Positions 30,739 through 40,382 of a stretch of DNA of 64,000 nt are shown piece by piece; the stretch's first letter is position 1; each line of letters begins with the position of its first letter. The DNA is from Paenochrobactrum gallinarii. GTDB taxonomy: Bacteria > Pseudomonadota > Alphaproteobacteria > Rhizobiales > Rhizobiaceae. Made by a program: the position numbers and the translations under genes. Location of the stretch: the NCBI RefSeq assembly GCF_014205685.1, contig NZ_JACIIU010000012.1, forward strand, positions 1-64,000, read 5' to 3'. The notes beneath the pieces were generated by a model. The model was not told where the DNA came from, ran no database searches, and saw nothing but the letters and a program-made list of their open reading frames with translations.

Positions 30739-31499
30739 TGGTCTTTTATTCCTGCCAGTAAATATTCTAAATTACCGTCTCCGCCTTCAATGGGGGAAAC
30801 ACATATTCCAAATGCGCGCCAGCCGGCTTGCATATTCAGCCAATCGCGCAAATTCTCTGCAATAACGGGGCCTTGTGACGGATCACGCAGCAAGCCACCT
30901 TTGCCGATGGCCTCGCGTCCGGCTTCAAATTGCGGCTTCACCAGTAACACGCAAATGGCATTGGGAACCGCCAATTGCAATGCTTGCGGCAGAGCCAGTT
31001 TCAACGAAATGAAGCTGACATCAGACACCACACAATCAATCGCATGGCCATCCAGATGACTGAAATCCAAATGGCGGGCATTTAAGCCCTCATGATTGGT
31101 CACATTTTTATGGCACGCCAGACTTTTATGCAATTGATCATGGCCGACATCAACCGCCACCACATGAGCAGCACCGCGCTCCAGCAGTACTTGTGTAAAG
31201 CCACCAGTAGAAGCGCCGATATCAAGTGCAAAGCGACCCTTCACATCCAATTCAAAGTGATCGAGCCCTGCAATAAGTTTGAGCGCTGCCCGTGAGACAT
31301 AGCTGCTTGCCGGATCATCAACACTTAAATCTGCGTTGCGCGCCACCAGCGCACCCGGCTTGGCAACCACCTGTCCGTCGACCTGCACAGTTGAACGTGC
31401 GACAGCATCCCGCGCACGCGAACGCGTGGCAAAAAGCTTTCGCTCAACCAATAGCTGATCGAGACGCAATCGGGCGGAAGGATCACTCATATCATTCAT
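30735..31499 (-). CDS. tlyA: TlyA family rRNA 2'-O-methyltransferase
   Basis: A 254-residue protein with an N-terminal S4 RNA-binding domain (LRLDQLLVERKLFATRSRARDAV, about 11-70) and an FtsJ-like methyltransferase domain (FALDIGASTGGFTQVLLERGA, about 90-110; VSDVSFISLKLALP). TlyA proteins methylate 16S/23S rRNA cytidines and are often called haemolysin A for historical reasons. It is downstream of dxs (gap 62 bases) and translationally coupled to rlmD, as in Brucella. Confidence 0.94.
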   Translation of the reverse strand: MNDMSDPSARLRLDQLLVERKLFATRSRARDAVARSTVQVDGQVVAKPGALVARNADLSVDDPASSYVSRAALKLIAGLDHFELDVKGRFALDIGASTGGFTQVLLERGAAHVVAVDVGHDQLHKSLACHKNVTNHEGLNARHLDFSHLDGHAIDCVVSDVSFISLKLALPQALQLAVPNAICVLLVKPQFEAGREAIGKGGLLRDPSQGPVIAENLRDWLNMQAGWRAFGICVSPIEGGDGNLEYLLAGIKDQ

Positions 31500-31561
31500 C
31501 GCGCTTTCATGACGCAGCCAAGCATTTTAAGCAAGTGGCCAATCGTCACAAAGCGGCATGA

Positions 31562-33478
31562 TCAGGCGCGAAAAGGTGCGGCAATTTCCTCACGGCCAAG
31601 CGCGGCAAAAACTGCATGGACAATCCCTGCACGGTCAAGACCGGCATTAGCATACATGACTTCCGGCTTAGCATGATCCTGATACACATCCGGCAATGTC
31701 AGTGTACGGACCCGCAAACCGCCATCAAGCAAAGCTTCACGCGCCAGAAAATGCAACACATGCGTGCCGAAACCGCCGATTGCACCTTCTTCAATGGTGA
31801 TCAGCACTTCATGCTCGCGCGCCAAGCGGCGGATAAGATCCTGATCCAGCGGCTTGGCAAAACGTGCATCCGCAACAGTGGTCGAAAGCCCGGCTGCATC
31901 AAGCACATCGGCAGCAGCCAAACATTCCTGCAAACGGGTGCCGAATGAGAGGAGCGCTATCTTGCTGCCTTCACGCACAATGCGTCCCTTACCGATTGCC
32001 AATACTGAGCCGCGCTCCGGCAGTTCAACACCGACACCATCACCACGCGGATAGCGGAATGAAATCGGGCCTTCGTCATATTCAGCGGCGGTGCGCACCA
32101 TATGGCGCAGCTCTGCTTCATCGGATGCTGCCATCACCACAAAGCCCGGCAGAGCTGCCAAAAAGCCTGTGTCAAAGGAGCCTGCATGGGTGGCACCATC
32201 CGCTCCCACCAACCCCGCGCGGTCAATCGGGAAACGAACCGGCAGATTTTGCAAGGAAACATCATGCACAACCTGATCGTAACCACGCTGCAAAAATGTC
32301 GAGTAAATCGCGGCAAATGGCTTAAAACCTTCACTTGCCAGACCTGCGGCAAAAGTCACCGCATGTTGCTCGGCAATACCGACATCAAAAGTCCGGCTTG
32401 GAAAAGCCTCACCAAAAAGATCAATGCCGGTTCCACCCGGCATAGCCGCAGTGATCGCTACGATTTTGTCATCGTGGCGTGCTTCTTCAATCAGGCTGGT
32501 GCCGAAAATTTTGGTATAGCTTGGTGCATTTGCCGGTGGTTTGGCCTGCGCCCCTGTAATCACATCAAACTTGTTCACGCCGTGATATTTGTCTGCGGCC
32601 GCTTCTGCCGGCGCATAACCTTTACCCTTTTGGGTCACAACATGAATAAGGATCGGCCCGTCTTGCATGTCACGGACATTTTTCAATACGGGAAGCAAAT
32701 GATCAAGATTATGACCATCAATCGGCCCGACATAATAAAAGCCAAGTTCTTCAAACAGTGAGCCGCCTGTCCAGAAAGCACGTGCATATTCTTCAGATTT
32801 ACGCGCTTTATCCTGCAAGAATTTCGGCAGTTTTTTAGCCAGTTGCTTGGCATTTTCACGCAGTGAACGATAGGTGCGGCCAGATACGAGGCGTGCCAGA
32901 TAGGCACTCATCGCACCTGTCGGCGGGGCAATCGACATATCATTATCATTGAGAATAACGATCAGGCGGGCATCCAGCGCACCGGCATTGTTCATGGCTT
33001 CATAAGCCATACCAGCCGACATTGAGCCATCACCGATCACCGCGATGACGTTACGTGCATCACCTGAAAGTTCGCTGGCCACAGCCATGCCGAGGCCGGC
33101 CGAAATCGATGTGGAAGAATGCGCCGCGCCAAACGGATCATATTCACTTTCAGAGCGCTTGGTGAAACCCGAAAGCCCGTTTTCCTGACGAAGGGTGCGG
33201 ATACGATCACGACGCCCTGTCAGAATTTTATGCGGATAGGTCTGATGCCCCACATCCCAGATAATACGGTCATGCGGTGTATCAAACACGTGATGCAAAG
33301 CAACCGTCAGTTCCACCACACCAAGGCCAGCGCCCAAATGACCACCTGTTGTCGAAACAACATCAATCAGTTCGGCACGCAACTCATCGACCAGTTGCGG
33401 CAGTTCTGCTTCGGGCAGATCGCGCAAGTCTGAAGGGATGTTCACCTGATCAAGTAAGGGGGTGACAGGTCGTGTCAT
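31562..33478 (-). CDS. dxs: 1-deoxy-D-xylulose-5-phosphate synthase
   Basis: First enzyme of the MEP pathway, a thiamine-diphosphate transketolase joining pyruvate and glyceraldehyde-3-phosphate. The 638-residue product has [15 protein letters not shown], the ThDP motif [18 protein letters not shown], the central [14 protein letters not shown] and the C-terminal transketolase domain. The start is ATG 33478 (MTRPVTPLL) with GGAG 8 bases upstream; the frame is open to 33520. It is followed by tlyA. In Brucella dxs is adjacent to xseB; here four other genes separate them. Confidence 0.97.
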   Translation of the reverse strand: MTRPVTPLLDQVNIPSDLRDLPEAELPQLVDELRAELIDVVSTTGGHLGAGLGVVELTVALHHVFDTPHDRIIWDVGHQTYPHKILTGRRDRIRTLRQENGLSGFTKRSESEYDPFGAAHSSTSISAGLGMAVASELSGDARNVIAVIGDGSMSAGMAYEAMNNAGALDARLIVILNDNDMSIAPPTGAMSAYLARLVSGRTYRSLRENAKQLAKKLPKFLQDKARKSEEYARAFWTGGSLFEELGFYYVGPIDGHNLDHLLPVLKNVRDMQDGPILIHVVTQKGKGYAPAEAAADKYHGVNKFDVITGAQAKPPANAPSYTKIFGTSLIEEARHDDKIVAITAAMPGGTGIDLFGEAFPSRTFDVGIAEQHAVTFAAGLASEGFKPFAAIYSTFLQRGYDQVVHDVSLQNLPVRFPIDRAGLVGADGATHAGSFDTGFLAALPGFVVMAASDEAELRHMVRTAAEYDEGPISFRYPRGDGVGVELPERGSVLAIGKGRIVREGSKIALLSFGTRLQECLAAADVLDAAGLSTTVADARFAKPLDQDLIRRLAREHEVLITIEEGAIGGFGTHVLHFLAREALLDGGLRVRTLTLPDVYQDHAKPEVMYANAGLDRAGIVHAVFAALGREEIAAPFRA

Positions 33479-33673
33479 GATAATTCTCCGCCTATTTGGA
33501 CACCTGCCTATAGAATCCATAAGATTATGGCAAGCTTCAAAGGTCTGACAGCCTTAATTGGTGGGCTTAGTAGCATGACAGAGCTTTTATCCTAAGGCTT
33601 ATTTCTAAGCTGTTACTTATTCCGGCAGGGTATCATTTGCTGGCTGTACTCCAACAAGATACATTCTGCCGCT

Positions 33674-34606
33674 TCACTCCGGCAGGGGCACGAACTCTTC
33701 TTCATCGCCGGGAACTATATCGAACTTTCCGGTGCGCCACTCTTCTTTTGCCTGCTCAATGCGTTCTTTTGATGATGAAACAAAGTTCCACCAGATATAA
33801 CGCTTTGAATTCAGACTTGCGCCGCCAAACAGCATAATATGCGCCGAACCTCCATTAGCACCCGGTGCAGCATTCACGATAATGTCATCGCCCTCACGAA
33901 AGGCAAGCAGCTGATTGGAGCCGAAAACATCGCCGGCAATATTCACACTGCCATCCAAAATATAAATCGCACGCTCTTCAGCCACCGCCGGAATATGGAA
34001 GCGTCCACCCGCCTCAATCCGGATATCGGCATAAAGCGTATCGCTATATTGATGCACGGGTGATTTCAGCCCATGTAAACCGCCCATAATCAACCGACCG
34101 GAAAAGTCTTTGTCACGCATTTCCGGCAAATCAGCTTTGGTCGTATGGGCAAAATCCGGCTTCATATCTTCCAAGTGTTCCGGCAGCGCCAACCATGTCT
34201 GCACACCGGAAATGGACAATGGCGGCCCGCGCAATTCTTCCGGCGAGCGTTCGGAATGCACAATGCCGCGTCCGGCAGTCATCAGGTTCACATCACCCGG
34301 CGAAATCACCATTTCTGTGCCGAGACTATCTCGGTGTTTGATATGACCATCAAAAAGATAAGTGACGGTAGAGAGCCCGATATGGGGGTGTGGCTGCACA
34401 TCAAGCGCATCACCGGCACGCAAAATGGCAGGCCCCATCCGGTCAAAGAAAATGAAAGGCCCGACCAAGCGACGCTTGGCGGTTGGCAAAGCACGTCGCA
34501 CTTCAAGCCCGCCAACATCACTGGTGCGCGGAATAATCAAAGTTTCAATCAGATCGACAGCCTTTTTATCGCCAATGGCCGGATCTTCACCGGGGAAAAA
34601 GCTCAT
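33674..34606 (-). CDS. Pirin family protein
   Basis: A 310-residue bicupin. The N-terminal metal site is visible in HPHIGLSTVTYLFDGHIKHRDSLG...GDVNLMTAGRGIVHSERS (about 52-105), with three His and the Glu of HSERS as in human pirin and the E. coli quercetinase YhhW. The C-terminal cupin (about 190-280) lacks an obvious metal site. The physiological role is uncertain. ATG 34606 has AGAGG 7 bases upstream. It lies between dxs and xseB together with YidB-like, GlsB-like and DedA genes. Confidence 0.92.
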   Translation of the reverse strand: MSFFPGEDPAIGDKKAVDLIETLIIPRTSDVGGLEVRRALPTAKRRLVGPFIFFDRMGPAILRAGDALDVQPHPHIGLSTVTYLFDGHIKHRDSLGTEMVISPGDVNLMTAGRGIVHSERSPEELRGPPLSISGVQTWLALPEHLEDMKPDFAHTTKADLPEMRDKDFSGRLIMGGLHGLKSPVHQYSDTLYADIRIEAGGRFHIPAVAEERAIYILDGSVNIAGDVFGSNQLLAFREGDDIIVNAAPGANGGSAHIMLFGGASLNSKRYIWWNFVSSSKERIEQAKEEWRTGKFDIVPGDEEEFVPLPE

Positions 34607-34638
34607 GCTGCAACCTCTCATTTTAAAGAAGCATTATC

Positions 34639-34667
34639 ATCATGCAGCATATTCAATGCTGCATGAT
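34639..34667. repeat. 12-bp perfect inverted repeat upstream of pirin gene
   Basis: ATCATGCAGCAT (34639-34650) and ATGCTGCATGAT (34656-34667) around an ATTCA loop. It lies 33 bases before the pirin start and 67 bases after the YidB-like stop. No T-run follows on the minus strand, so an operator or a leader hairpin is as likely as a terminator. Confidence 0.5.
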
Positions 34668-34733
34668 CTCTGAAGTGGATATGTGGGAATTATCAGAACA
34701 AGCACAAGTGCTTTAACTGAACTGGCCTTAGTT

Positions 34734-35321
34734 TTAAGGCTGTTTTTGCAAGAGTTGTGCAATCTCATGCATATCCGGCACCTTGCCATTAGCCGTCAGC
34801 TTATCGATAACACCTGGCAAAACATTGGAAAGCTGTGCCAGCAATTCCTGCTCGTTAACACCAGCCTGCTGGGCAATTTCGCTTAGTGTTTTCTGGCCGA
34901 TAGCACTGCCGAGTTCATCGGGTTGAATGGCGGCATTTTCGCCCTGCCCCAACCATGATTCCACCTTGCTGCCGTGACCGGCCTGCGTCAGCTGATCCAG
35001 CAATCCGCCGAGGCCACCGGAAAGAACACCACCAAGCCCTGTAGTACCGCCAGCGGTTGGCGTTGAAGCAGCCGCACCGCCCGCGGCACTGGCCAGCAAC
35101 CCGCCAAGACCACCCAATACCGCGCCGAGCAAGCCACCGGAATTATTGTCTTCCGTTTGAGGTTGTACAGGCGGTTCAATGGTCTGCGCTTCATTCGTTT
35201 CATCATGCTTGCCGCTCAGCATACGCCCGACCAGCAACGCGCCAAGCGCCACTAAAACTGGCTTTGCCAGACTACCGCCCGGCACCGGAGATTTAGGTGA
35301 ATTATTGTCAGACATTCCCAT
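34734..35321 (-). CDS. YidB-like protein (DUF937)
   Basis: A 195-residue protein: short N-terminal hydrophobic patch (LAKPVLVALGALLVGRML, about 19-36), a Glu/Gln-rich linker, a Gly/Ala/Leu-rich low-complexity stretch (about 62-115) and a C-terminal DUF937 helical domain with SWLGQGENAAIQPDELGSAIG and LAQLSNVLPGVIDKLTANG. This matches E. coli YidB, whose function is not known. AGGAG lies 9 bases before the ATG. Strand and position suggest a unit of its own. Confidence 0.85.
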   Translation of the reverse strand: MGMSDNNSPKSPVPGGSLAKPVLVALGALLVGRMLSGKHDETNEAQTIEPPVQPQTEDNNSGGLLGAVLGGLGGLLASAAGGAAASTPTAGGTTGLGGVLSGGLGGLLDQLTQAGHGSKVESWLGQGENAAIQPDELGSAIGQKTLSEIAQQAGVNEQELLAQLSNVLPGVIDKLTANGKVPDMHEIAQLLQKQP

Positions 35322-35477
35322 GATAAAAAACTCCTGTGGCTATAATTTAATAATCTATAATGCTTGATCCTATGCCAATATTCGGATCTGGCAAGTATTA
35401 TGCCTTGCCAATCTGATAGTGTTGTGAAAATTTCTGCTCTGTATCCATCGCATTGCCTATTTTTTAGGAGAAAACCA

Positions 35478-35738
35478 ATGTCTATTATAAGTTGGATTAT
35501 ATTAGGTCTCGTTGCAGGCTTTATCGGCAGTAAAATAGTGAATAAAAGTGGCCAAGGTATGTTGTTTGACATCGCTTTGGGCATTTTCGGCGCCATCATC
35601 GGCGGGGTGGTGTTCACCGCCTTCGGCGAGCAGGGTGTCACAGGATTGAATATTTACAGCCTGATTGTTTCCGTCGCCGGTGCGATTATCGTATTGGTGA
35701 TTTATCATGCCATCACCGGCAAACGCACTTTAAGATAA
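35478..35738 (+). CDS. GlsB/YeaQ/YmgE family small membrane protein
   Basis: An 86-residue protein with three hydrophobic helices (about 4-22, 29-50 and 58-80) and the family pattern SIISWIILGLVAGFIGSKIV ... DIALGIFGAIIGG. Members are called transglycosylase-associated and are linked to envelope stress, without proven activity. The start is ATG 35478 with AGGAG 7 bases upstream; the frame open from 35364 has no ribosome site. A hairpin terminator follows. Confidence 0.9.
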   Translation: MSIISWIILGLVAGFIGSKIVNKSGQGMLFDIALGIFGAIIGGVVFTAFGEQGVTGLNIYSLIVSVAGAIIVLVIYHAITGKRTLR

Positions 35739-35760
35739 TCACCTATAGATTATTTTTATA

Positions 35761-35792
35761 ATGATCCGGCCATAAACGCCGGATCATCTTTT
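35761..35792 (+). terminator. Intrinsic terminator after GlsB-like gene
   Basis: The stem ATGATCCGGC / GCCGGATCAT with a 7-base loop is followed by CTTTTC, 23 bases after the stop. Confidence 0.7.
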
Positions 35793-35815
35793 CGAACCAA
35801 ACTGCCAGAGTGTAA

Positions 35816-36337
35816 ATGCAATATATTGAACCCTATTTGGCATCTTATGGAGCCCTGGCTCTTTTTATCATTATCTATTTTGAATCTTTCGGCGTACCAG
35901 TGCCGGGAGAAAGCGCGTTGATTGCCGCTTCTCTTCTCGCACTCAAAGGCAGTTTAAGCTTGCCAGCCATATTGATCGCTTGTTTTACTGCTGCGGTACT
36001 GGGTGACTGCACCGGCTATCTGATCGGACGCTTTGGCGGGCGCAAATTATTAGAGCGTTACGGCAGCCATATCAAACTCACACCTGAACGCCTGCAAAGC
36101 TTTGAAGAACAGTTTGAAAAACGCGGCATTTATATGGTCGCCACAGCGCGTTTTGTTGTCATCCTGCGCCAGCTTAACGGCATTATCGCCGGTTCCATGC
36201 ATATGCGTTTTTCGCATTTTTTAGGCGCTAATATCATCGACGCACTCGGCTGGACTGCCGTTTGGGGTGCAGGCCCCTATCTGTTTGGCGGGACGCTGGC
36301 ACCCCTAGCGGCTTATATTAAATCTTTATGGAGTTAA
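35816..36337 (+). CDS. DedA family membrane protein
   Basis: A 173-residue VTT/SNARE-associated protein. Signature: [18 protein letters not shown] at about 24-41, [18 protein letters not shown] (about 62-79) and [20 protein letters not shown] (about 104-123) with the conserved Arg. DedA proteins are proton-linked lipid transporters or scramblases (undecaprenyl phosphate, phosphatidylethanolamine) in the inner membrane. The C-terminus is shorter than in E. coli DedA. Its stop shares the palindrome TTAA with the stop of convergent xseB. Confidence 0.9.
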   Translation: MQYIEPYLASYGALALFIIIYFESFGVPVPGESALIAASLLALKGSLSLPAILIACFTAAVLGDCTGYLIGRFGGRKLLERYGSHIKLTPERLQSFEEQFEKRGIYMVATARFVVILRQLNGIIAGSMHMRFSHFLGANIIDALGWTAVWGAGPYLFGGTLAPLAAYIKSLWS

Positions 36338-36597
36338 GCCGGATCAAGCGGCTCGGTACCCACCGCCTGACCATCACGGCCAATGCGGATTTTTTCAACT
36401 TTATCTTCAGCCGATTTCAGTAATGTATCGCAATGTTTTTTTAAAGCTTCGCCGCGTTCATAAATGCGGATAGATTGCTCCAGCGGAACATCGCCACGTT
36501 CCAGATCTTCAACAATACGCTCCAGCTGCTCCATCGCCTGCTCAAAGCTCATTTGTGCAATATCTGCGTTCTGCTGTTCTGCATTCATTTCGCTCAT
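36334..36597 (-). CDS. xseB: Exodeoxyribonuclease VII small subunit
   Basis: An 87-residue helical subunit that multimerises on XseA. Marks are [41 protein letters not shown] split over residues 16-56, entirely typical. The tail is [16 protein letters not shown]. It overlaps the histone-deacetylase-like gene by 4 bases, an order conserved in Rhizobiales. The large subunit is not in the window. Confidence 0.95.
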   Translation of the reverse strand: MSEMNAEQQNADIAQMSFEQAMEQLERIVEDLERGDVPLEQSIRIYERGEALKKHCDTLLKSAEDKVEKIRIGRDGQAVGTEPLDPA

Positions 36598-37553
36598 CCT
36601 TCCATCAGGCGTTTAATATGTGCTGCTGCCGACACTGACAGACCCTGCAAATCATAACCGCCTTCCAATATGCTCACTAAACGATTAGCGCAAAAACGAT
36701 CTGCCCGCTCCATAATTTTGCCGGTTACCCAGTCAAAATCACCTTCATCCAAGTTTATTTGCGCCAGCGGATCAAGATAATGCGCGTCAAAGCCCGCAGA
36801 TATCAGGATTAAATCGGGACGGAAATTATCAAGCGCCGGCAAAATACGGGTCTTGATTGCCTCACGAAATTCTCGGCTTCCGCTCTCAGGCGATAAAGGC
36901 GCATTAACGATATTGCCAAGCCCTTGCTCATTCTTATGTCCGGTGCCCGGAAAAAGCGGCTCCTGATGGGTGGAGCAATAAAGTACGCTTTTATCATTTT
37001 CAAAAATTGCTTGCGTACCATTGCCATGATGCACGTCAAAATCAATGATCGCGACCCGTTCTGCCTCATAGCGCTTTTGTGCATAGCGGGCGGCAATGGC
37101 GGCATTGTTAAAGAAACAAAAACCCATTGCCTCTTCCGGCTCGGCATGATGACCAGGCGGACGTGACGCAATAAACACATTATCTGCCTGACCGCTAAAT
37201 ACATCATCAACGGCTGCATTGGCCGCGCCAATCGCCGTTAAAGCTGCCTGCCAGCTTTGCGGGCTGACATAAGTGTCATTGGCAATTTTAATGATCGGTT
37301 CAGGCTTGTCTGATCCCGCATCTGCATCATCAAAAAGCGGGATCTGATTTTTAATTATCTCGGCATATTTTTCACTATGCGCGAAAAGGATGGTCGCTTC
37401 ATCACCAAATGGTGCTTCCACCCTCTCAAGATTATAAAAGTCACCCTCATCCAGCATGCTCAACAAAGCGCGAAGGCGATCCGGCCGTTCAGGATGACCA
37501 GCCGGTGTCAGATGCTGGAGAAAAACATCGTGCCAATAAAGCCGTGTCGCCAT
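36594..37553 (-). CDS. Histone-deacetylase-like (acetoin utilization/AcuC) hydrolase
   Basis: A 319-residue class II HDAC-fold amidohydrolase. The catalytic His pair is in [20 protein letters not shown] (about 130-149), and the zinc ligands are Asp and His of [13 protein letters not shown] and Asp of [13 protein letters not shown]. Bacterial relatives deacetylate polyamines or small acetyl compounds; the substrate here is unknown. It is upstream of, and coupled to, xseB. Confidence 0.93.
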   Translation of the reverse strand: MATRLYWHDVFLQHLTPAGHPERPDRLRALLSMLDEGDFYNLERVEAPFGDEATILFAHSEKYAEIIKNQIPLFDDADAGSDKPEPIIKIANDTYVSPQSWQAALTAIGAANAAVDDVFSGQADNVFIASRPPGHHAEPEEAMGFCFFNNAAIAARYAQKRYEAERVAIIDFDVHHGNGTQAIFENDKSVLYCSTHQEPLFPGTGHKNEQGLGNIVNAPLSPESGSREFREAIKTRILPALDNFRPDLILISAGFDAHYLDPLAQINLDEGDFDWVTGKIMERADRFCANRLVSILEGGYDLQGLSVSAAAHIKRLMEG

Positions 37554-37606
37554 AGAGAAAACCTCTTAAAATTCAGTGATTTCTATAAAAACACGGAGAA
37601 TTTGAT

Positions 37607-38698
37607 TCAGCGGCCGGTCTGGCCGCGATGGCGCAGATAATGATCGGCTATTGCACAGGCCACCATTGCCTCACCAATCGGCACGGCACGGATACCGACA
37701 CACGGATCATGACGACCTTTAGTCACCACATCCACTTCCTTACCATCTGCATCAACTGAGCGGCGCGGCGTCAAAATGGAAGATGTAGGCTTCACTGCAA
37801 AGCGGGCAACTACCGGCGCGCCGGTTGCAATGCCACCCAAAATGCCGCCGGCATGGTTGGAAAGGAAATGCGGATTACCATCCGCATCCACGCGCATTTC
37901 ATCGGCATTTTGCTCGCCGGTTAAACGGGCAGCTTCAAAACCATTGCCAATTTCAACGCCTTTAACTGCATTGACAGACATCAGATTGCTGGCAATATCC
38001 TGATCGAGTTTGGCATAAAGCGGTGCACCAATTCCGGCTGGCACACCTTCAGCCACCACTTCCAGAATAGCGCCAACGGAAGAACCGGATTTGCGAATAC
38101 CATCAAGGTAATTGGCAAACACTTCAACCGAACCGGCATCAGGTGTGAAGAACGGATTATTATCCACTTCATTCCAATCCCAGCGGCTGCGATCAATATC
38201 ATGCACCCCCATGGCAACCAATGCGCCGCGCACTTTCAACCCCGGAACGATCTTGCGGGCGATAGCACCGGCGGCCACACGGGCTGCCGTTTCACGTGCT
38301 GATGAGCGTCCGCCACCGCGATAATCACGAATGCCATATTTGACATCATAGGTGTAATCGGCATGACCCGGACGGTACTGACGGGCGATTTCGCCATAAT
38401 CTTTTGAGCGCTGATCGGTGTTTTCGATCATCATCGAAATCGGTGTGCCGGTGGTGGTCATGGTCACGCCATCCTCACCCAGCATCACGCCCGAAAGCAC
38501 GCGCACCTGATCCGGCTCGCGGCGCTGTGTGGTATATTTAGACTGACCCGGTTTACGCTTATCGAGATAAGTCTGGATCTCTGCCTCAGTAAAAGTGATG
38601 CCCGGAGGACATCCGTCAACAACACAGCCCAAAGCTATCCCATGGCTTTCACCCCATGTGGTAACGCGGAAAAGATGGCCGAAACTATTGTGAGACAT
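37607..38698 (-). CDS. aroC: Chorismate synthase
   Basis: FMN-dependent final step of the shikimate pathway, converting EPSP to chorismate. The 363-residue protein has the signature [18 protein letters not shown] (about 17-34), the conserved [14 protein letters not shown] and [20 protein letters not shown], and the C-terminal [20 protein letters not shown]. The length is as in the family. It stands upstream of the deacetylase-like gene (53 bases) and faces a 296-base gap shared with the DUF1344 gene. Confidence 0.97.
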   Translation of the reverse strand: MSHNSFGHLFRVTTWGESHGIALGCVVDGCPPGITFTEAEIQTYLDKRKPGQSKYTTQRREPDQVRVLSGVMLGEDGVTMTTTGTPISMMIENTDQRSKDYGEIARQYRPGHADYTYDVKYGIRDYRGGGRSSARETAARVAAGAIARKIVPGLKVRGALVAMGVHDIDRSRWDWNEVDNNPFFTPDAGSVEVFANYLDGIRKSGSSVGAILEVVAEGVPAGIGAPLYAKLDQDIASNLMSVNAVKGVEIGNGFEAARLTGEQNADEMRVDADGNPHFLSNHAGGILGGIATGAPVVARFAVKPTSSILTPRRSVDADGKEVDVVTKGRHDPCVGIRAVPIGEAMVACAIADHYLRHRGQTGR

Positions 38699-38994
38699 GT
38701 GTGCTGCCTGAATTATATGTGCCGGTACAATATGACTGAACTGGTTTTATGAAGCTTTTGCCTCAAGGTCAAACAAGCGACAATCAAATGCTGCCATTTC
38801 AGTACTATTTCCCTGATTTAACCCCGTTAAAACTCTCATTTTGACACAATATACAGGCAAACAGAGACAATCCAATCTACGACTAAAATTGAGTAAGTCG
38901 CTGGCACAGCAAAATGTTATCATAAAATATTCTGACCGTGCCGCAATGACCGAATCGCAGCAACCGGTCAGCAACACAAAAAAGAGGCGCAGAC

Positions 38995-39246
38995 ATGCAA
39001 TATCTATTCGGCCTTGCCTTTATTATTGTATCGCTTTTCACCACCAGCGTGATGGCAGAAGATGTCGAGGGTAAAATACGCTCCATCGATGAAGCCAATG
39101 AAACCATCACACTTGATGACAATAAACGCTACCAACTGCCTGACGAGTTTGACTACAGCTTTATCAAACCGGGCATGAAGGTTATCATTCTTTATGATCA
39201 GGTGGATGATGTGCGCTATGTCACCGACCTGCAAGATGCCCCTTGA
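38995..39246 (+). CDS. DUF1344 small periplasmic protein
   Basis: An 83-residue protein with a signal peptide (MQYLFGLAFIIVSLFTTSVMA, cleavage after Ala21) and a compact beta domain VEGKIRSIDEANETITLDDNKRYQLPDEF split across about residues 24-52. This pattern is the DUF1344 family of Rhizobiales, with no known function. GAGG lies 7 bases before the ATG. The 296-base upstream gap holds a TTGACA at about 38840 that may be a -35 element, and a TTAAC-CCC-GTTAA palindrome at about 38818. Confidence 0.85.
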   Translation: MQYLFGLAFIIVSLFTTSVMAEDVEGKIRSIDEANETITLDDNKRYQLPDEFDYSFIKPGMKVIILYDQVDDVRYVTDLQDAP

Positions 39247-39321
39247 TTGTGAGAATTTACATCACAGCTCTGCGCGTATGAGCGGCAGAGCTAACCTTCA
39301 CATTTTTTAAAAGATATTTTC

Positions 39322-39771
39322 ATGGCAGCAATCAGCCAAGCATTACCGGCAGAAGCCCAGCTTAGGCAAGATTTAAACCGTGTCGGCGCAGCTCAATTTA
39401 CAAAGAATGATTATAAATCCGGCACGATCAGACATATTGTTCTGTTTCGCTTTAAAGCTGATGTGACAATAGCGCAGAAAGATCAGATCGTTGCAGAGTT
39501 TAAAAACCTGCAACAGCACTGCCTGCGCGATGGCAAGCCCTATATTCAATCCATCTCTTTTGGCGAACAGATAAGCGGTGAATGTGTGAGCCAAGGCTTC
39601 ACGCTTGGCTTTATTGTCACGTTTAACTCCGAGGGCGACCGTAATTATTATGTCGGAGAACCGCTGGTTCATAACCCGCAATTTTACGATGCCACCCATC
39701 ACAATTTCAAAAAGCTGATCGACCCCTTGCTTGATATTCAAGGAGCGCTTGTTTTTGATTTTCGTGACTAG
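39322..39771 (+). CDS. Stress-responsive alpha/beta-barrel (Dabb) protein
   Basis: A 149-residue protein whose core (about 35-147) is a Dabb domain: IRHIVLFRFKADVTIAQKDQIVAEF, then SISFGEQISGE, FTLGFIVTFNSEGDRNYYVGEPLHxxF-like and the closing DPLLDIQGALVFDF. Dabb proteins dimerise as ferredoxin-like barrels, and some are enzymes; the role here is unknown. There is no signal peptide. It is convergent with the phosphatase gene, separated by 10 bases. Confidence 0.85.
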   Translation: MAAISQALPAEAQLRQDLNRVGAAQFTKNDYKSGTIRHIVLFRFKADVTIAQKDQIVAEFKNLQQHCLRDGKPYIQSISFGEQISGECVSQGFTLGFIVTFNSEGDRNYYVGEPLVHNPQFYDATHHNFKKLIDPLLDIQGALVFDFRD

Positions 39772-39781
39772 TTAAAGAAAT

Positions 39782-40372
39782 TTAGTGCCAGCTCAGCTGG
39801 CCATTTTCCAGCTTCAGGATTTTATCCTGCGGAATCATCAGATTGGCTGCATCATGGCCGTCCAAACCACCATAGACATGAAACAGTGTGCGAATGCAGC
39901 CGCCATGGGTCACGCAAACAGTTTTCTGATCAACAGTCGCAATCCATTTCTGGATGCGCTCTGACAGCATCTGATAGCTTTCAGCAAATTCACCCGGCGG
40001 CACAAAGTTCCACTTGTCGTGGGCACGCTCATGGATGAGATCATCGCGTTTTTTCGCGATATCTTCCAGCATAAAGCCCTGCCAGTCGCCAAAATTGACT
40101 TCCATCAGCAAAGGGTCGGTGCGGTATGCGGAAGGATCAAGCTCCATACCACGACGGATACGCTCCATCGTTTCGCGCGTTCTGCGCAAAGGGCTTGCAA
40201 CAAAATCAAAACCGTCGGCAGTGCCGATCAGTTCTTTCAGCATCAACCCGTTCCGGTCGGCCTGAGATCTGCCATTATCATTAATGTCGATATCAAGCTG
40301 ACCCTGAACGCGTTGTGAAACATTCCAGTCAGTTTCGCCGTGACGCGAAAAGTAAATAATTTCCCGGGTCAC
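39782..40372 (-). CDS. Histidine phosphatase family (phosphoglycerate-mutase-like)
   Basis: A 196-residue branch-1 histidine phosphatase: RHGETDWN at about 10-17 (catalytic His), the Arg of SPLRRTRETMERI (about 61-73), the Glu in LLMEVNFGDWQGF, and the second His in VCVTHGGCIRTLFHVYGG. Cofactor-dependent mutase versus phosphatase cannot be resolved. It is 10 bases downstream of fabI and probably cotranscribed with it. Confidence 0.92.
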   Translation of the reverse strand: MTREIIYFSRHGETDWNVSQRVQGQLDIDINDNGRSQADRNGLMLKELIGTADGFDFVASPLRRTRETMERIRRGMELDPSAYRTDPLLMEVNFGDWQGFMLEDIAKKRDDLIHERAHDKWNFVPPGEFAESYQMLSERIQKWIATVDQKTVCVTHGGCIRTLFHVYGGLDGHDAANLMIPQDKILKLENGQLSWH

Positions 40373-40382
40373 AGCGACACCT

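Noticed and set aside
32102-32761. 219-codon plus-strand frame opposite dxs
   Set aside because: It is antisense to the well-conserved dxs catalytic region, has no recognisable domain, and its composition (Cys-, Met- and His-rich) reflects a shadow frame.
38747-38977. 76-codon minus-strand frame upstream of aroC
   Set aside because: Cysteine-rich random composition, no ribosome site, and it occupies the divergent promoter gap.
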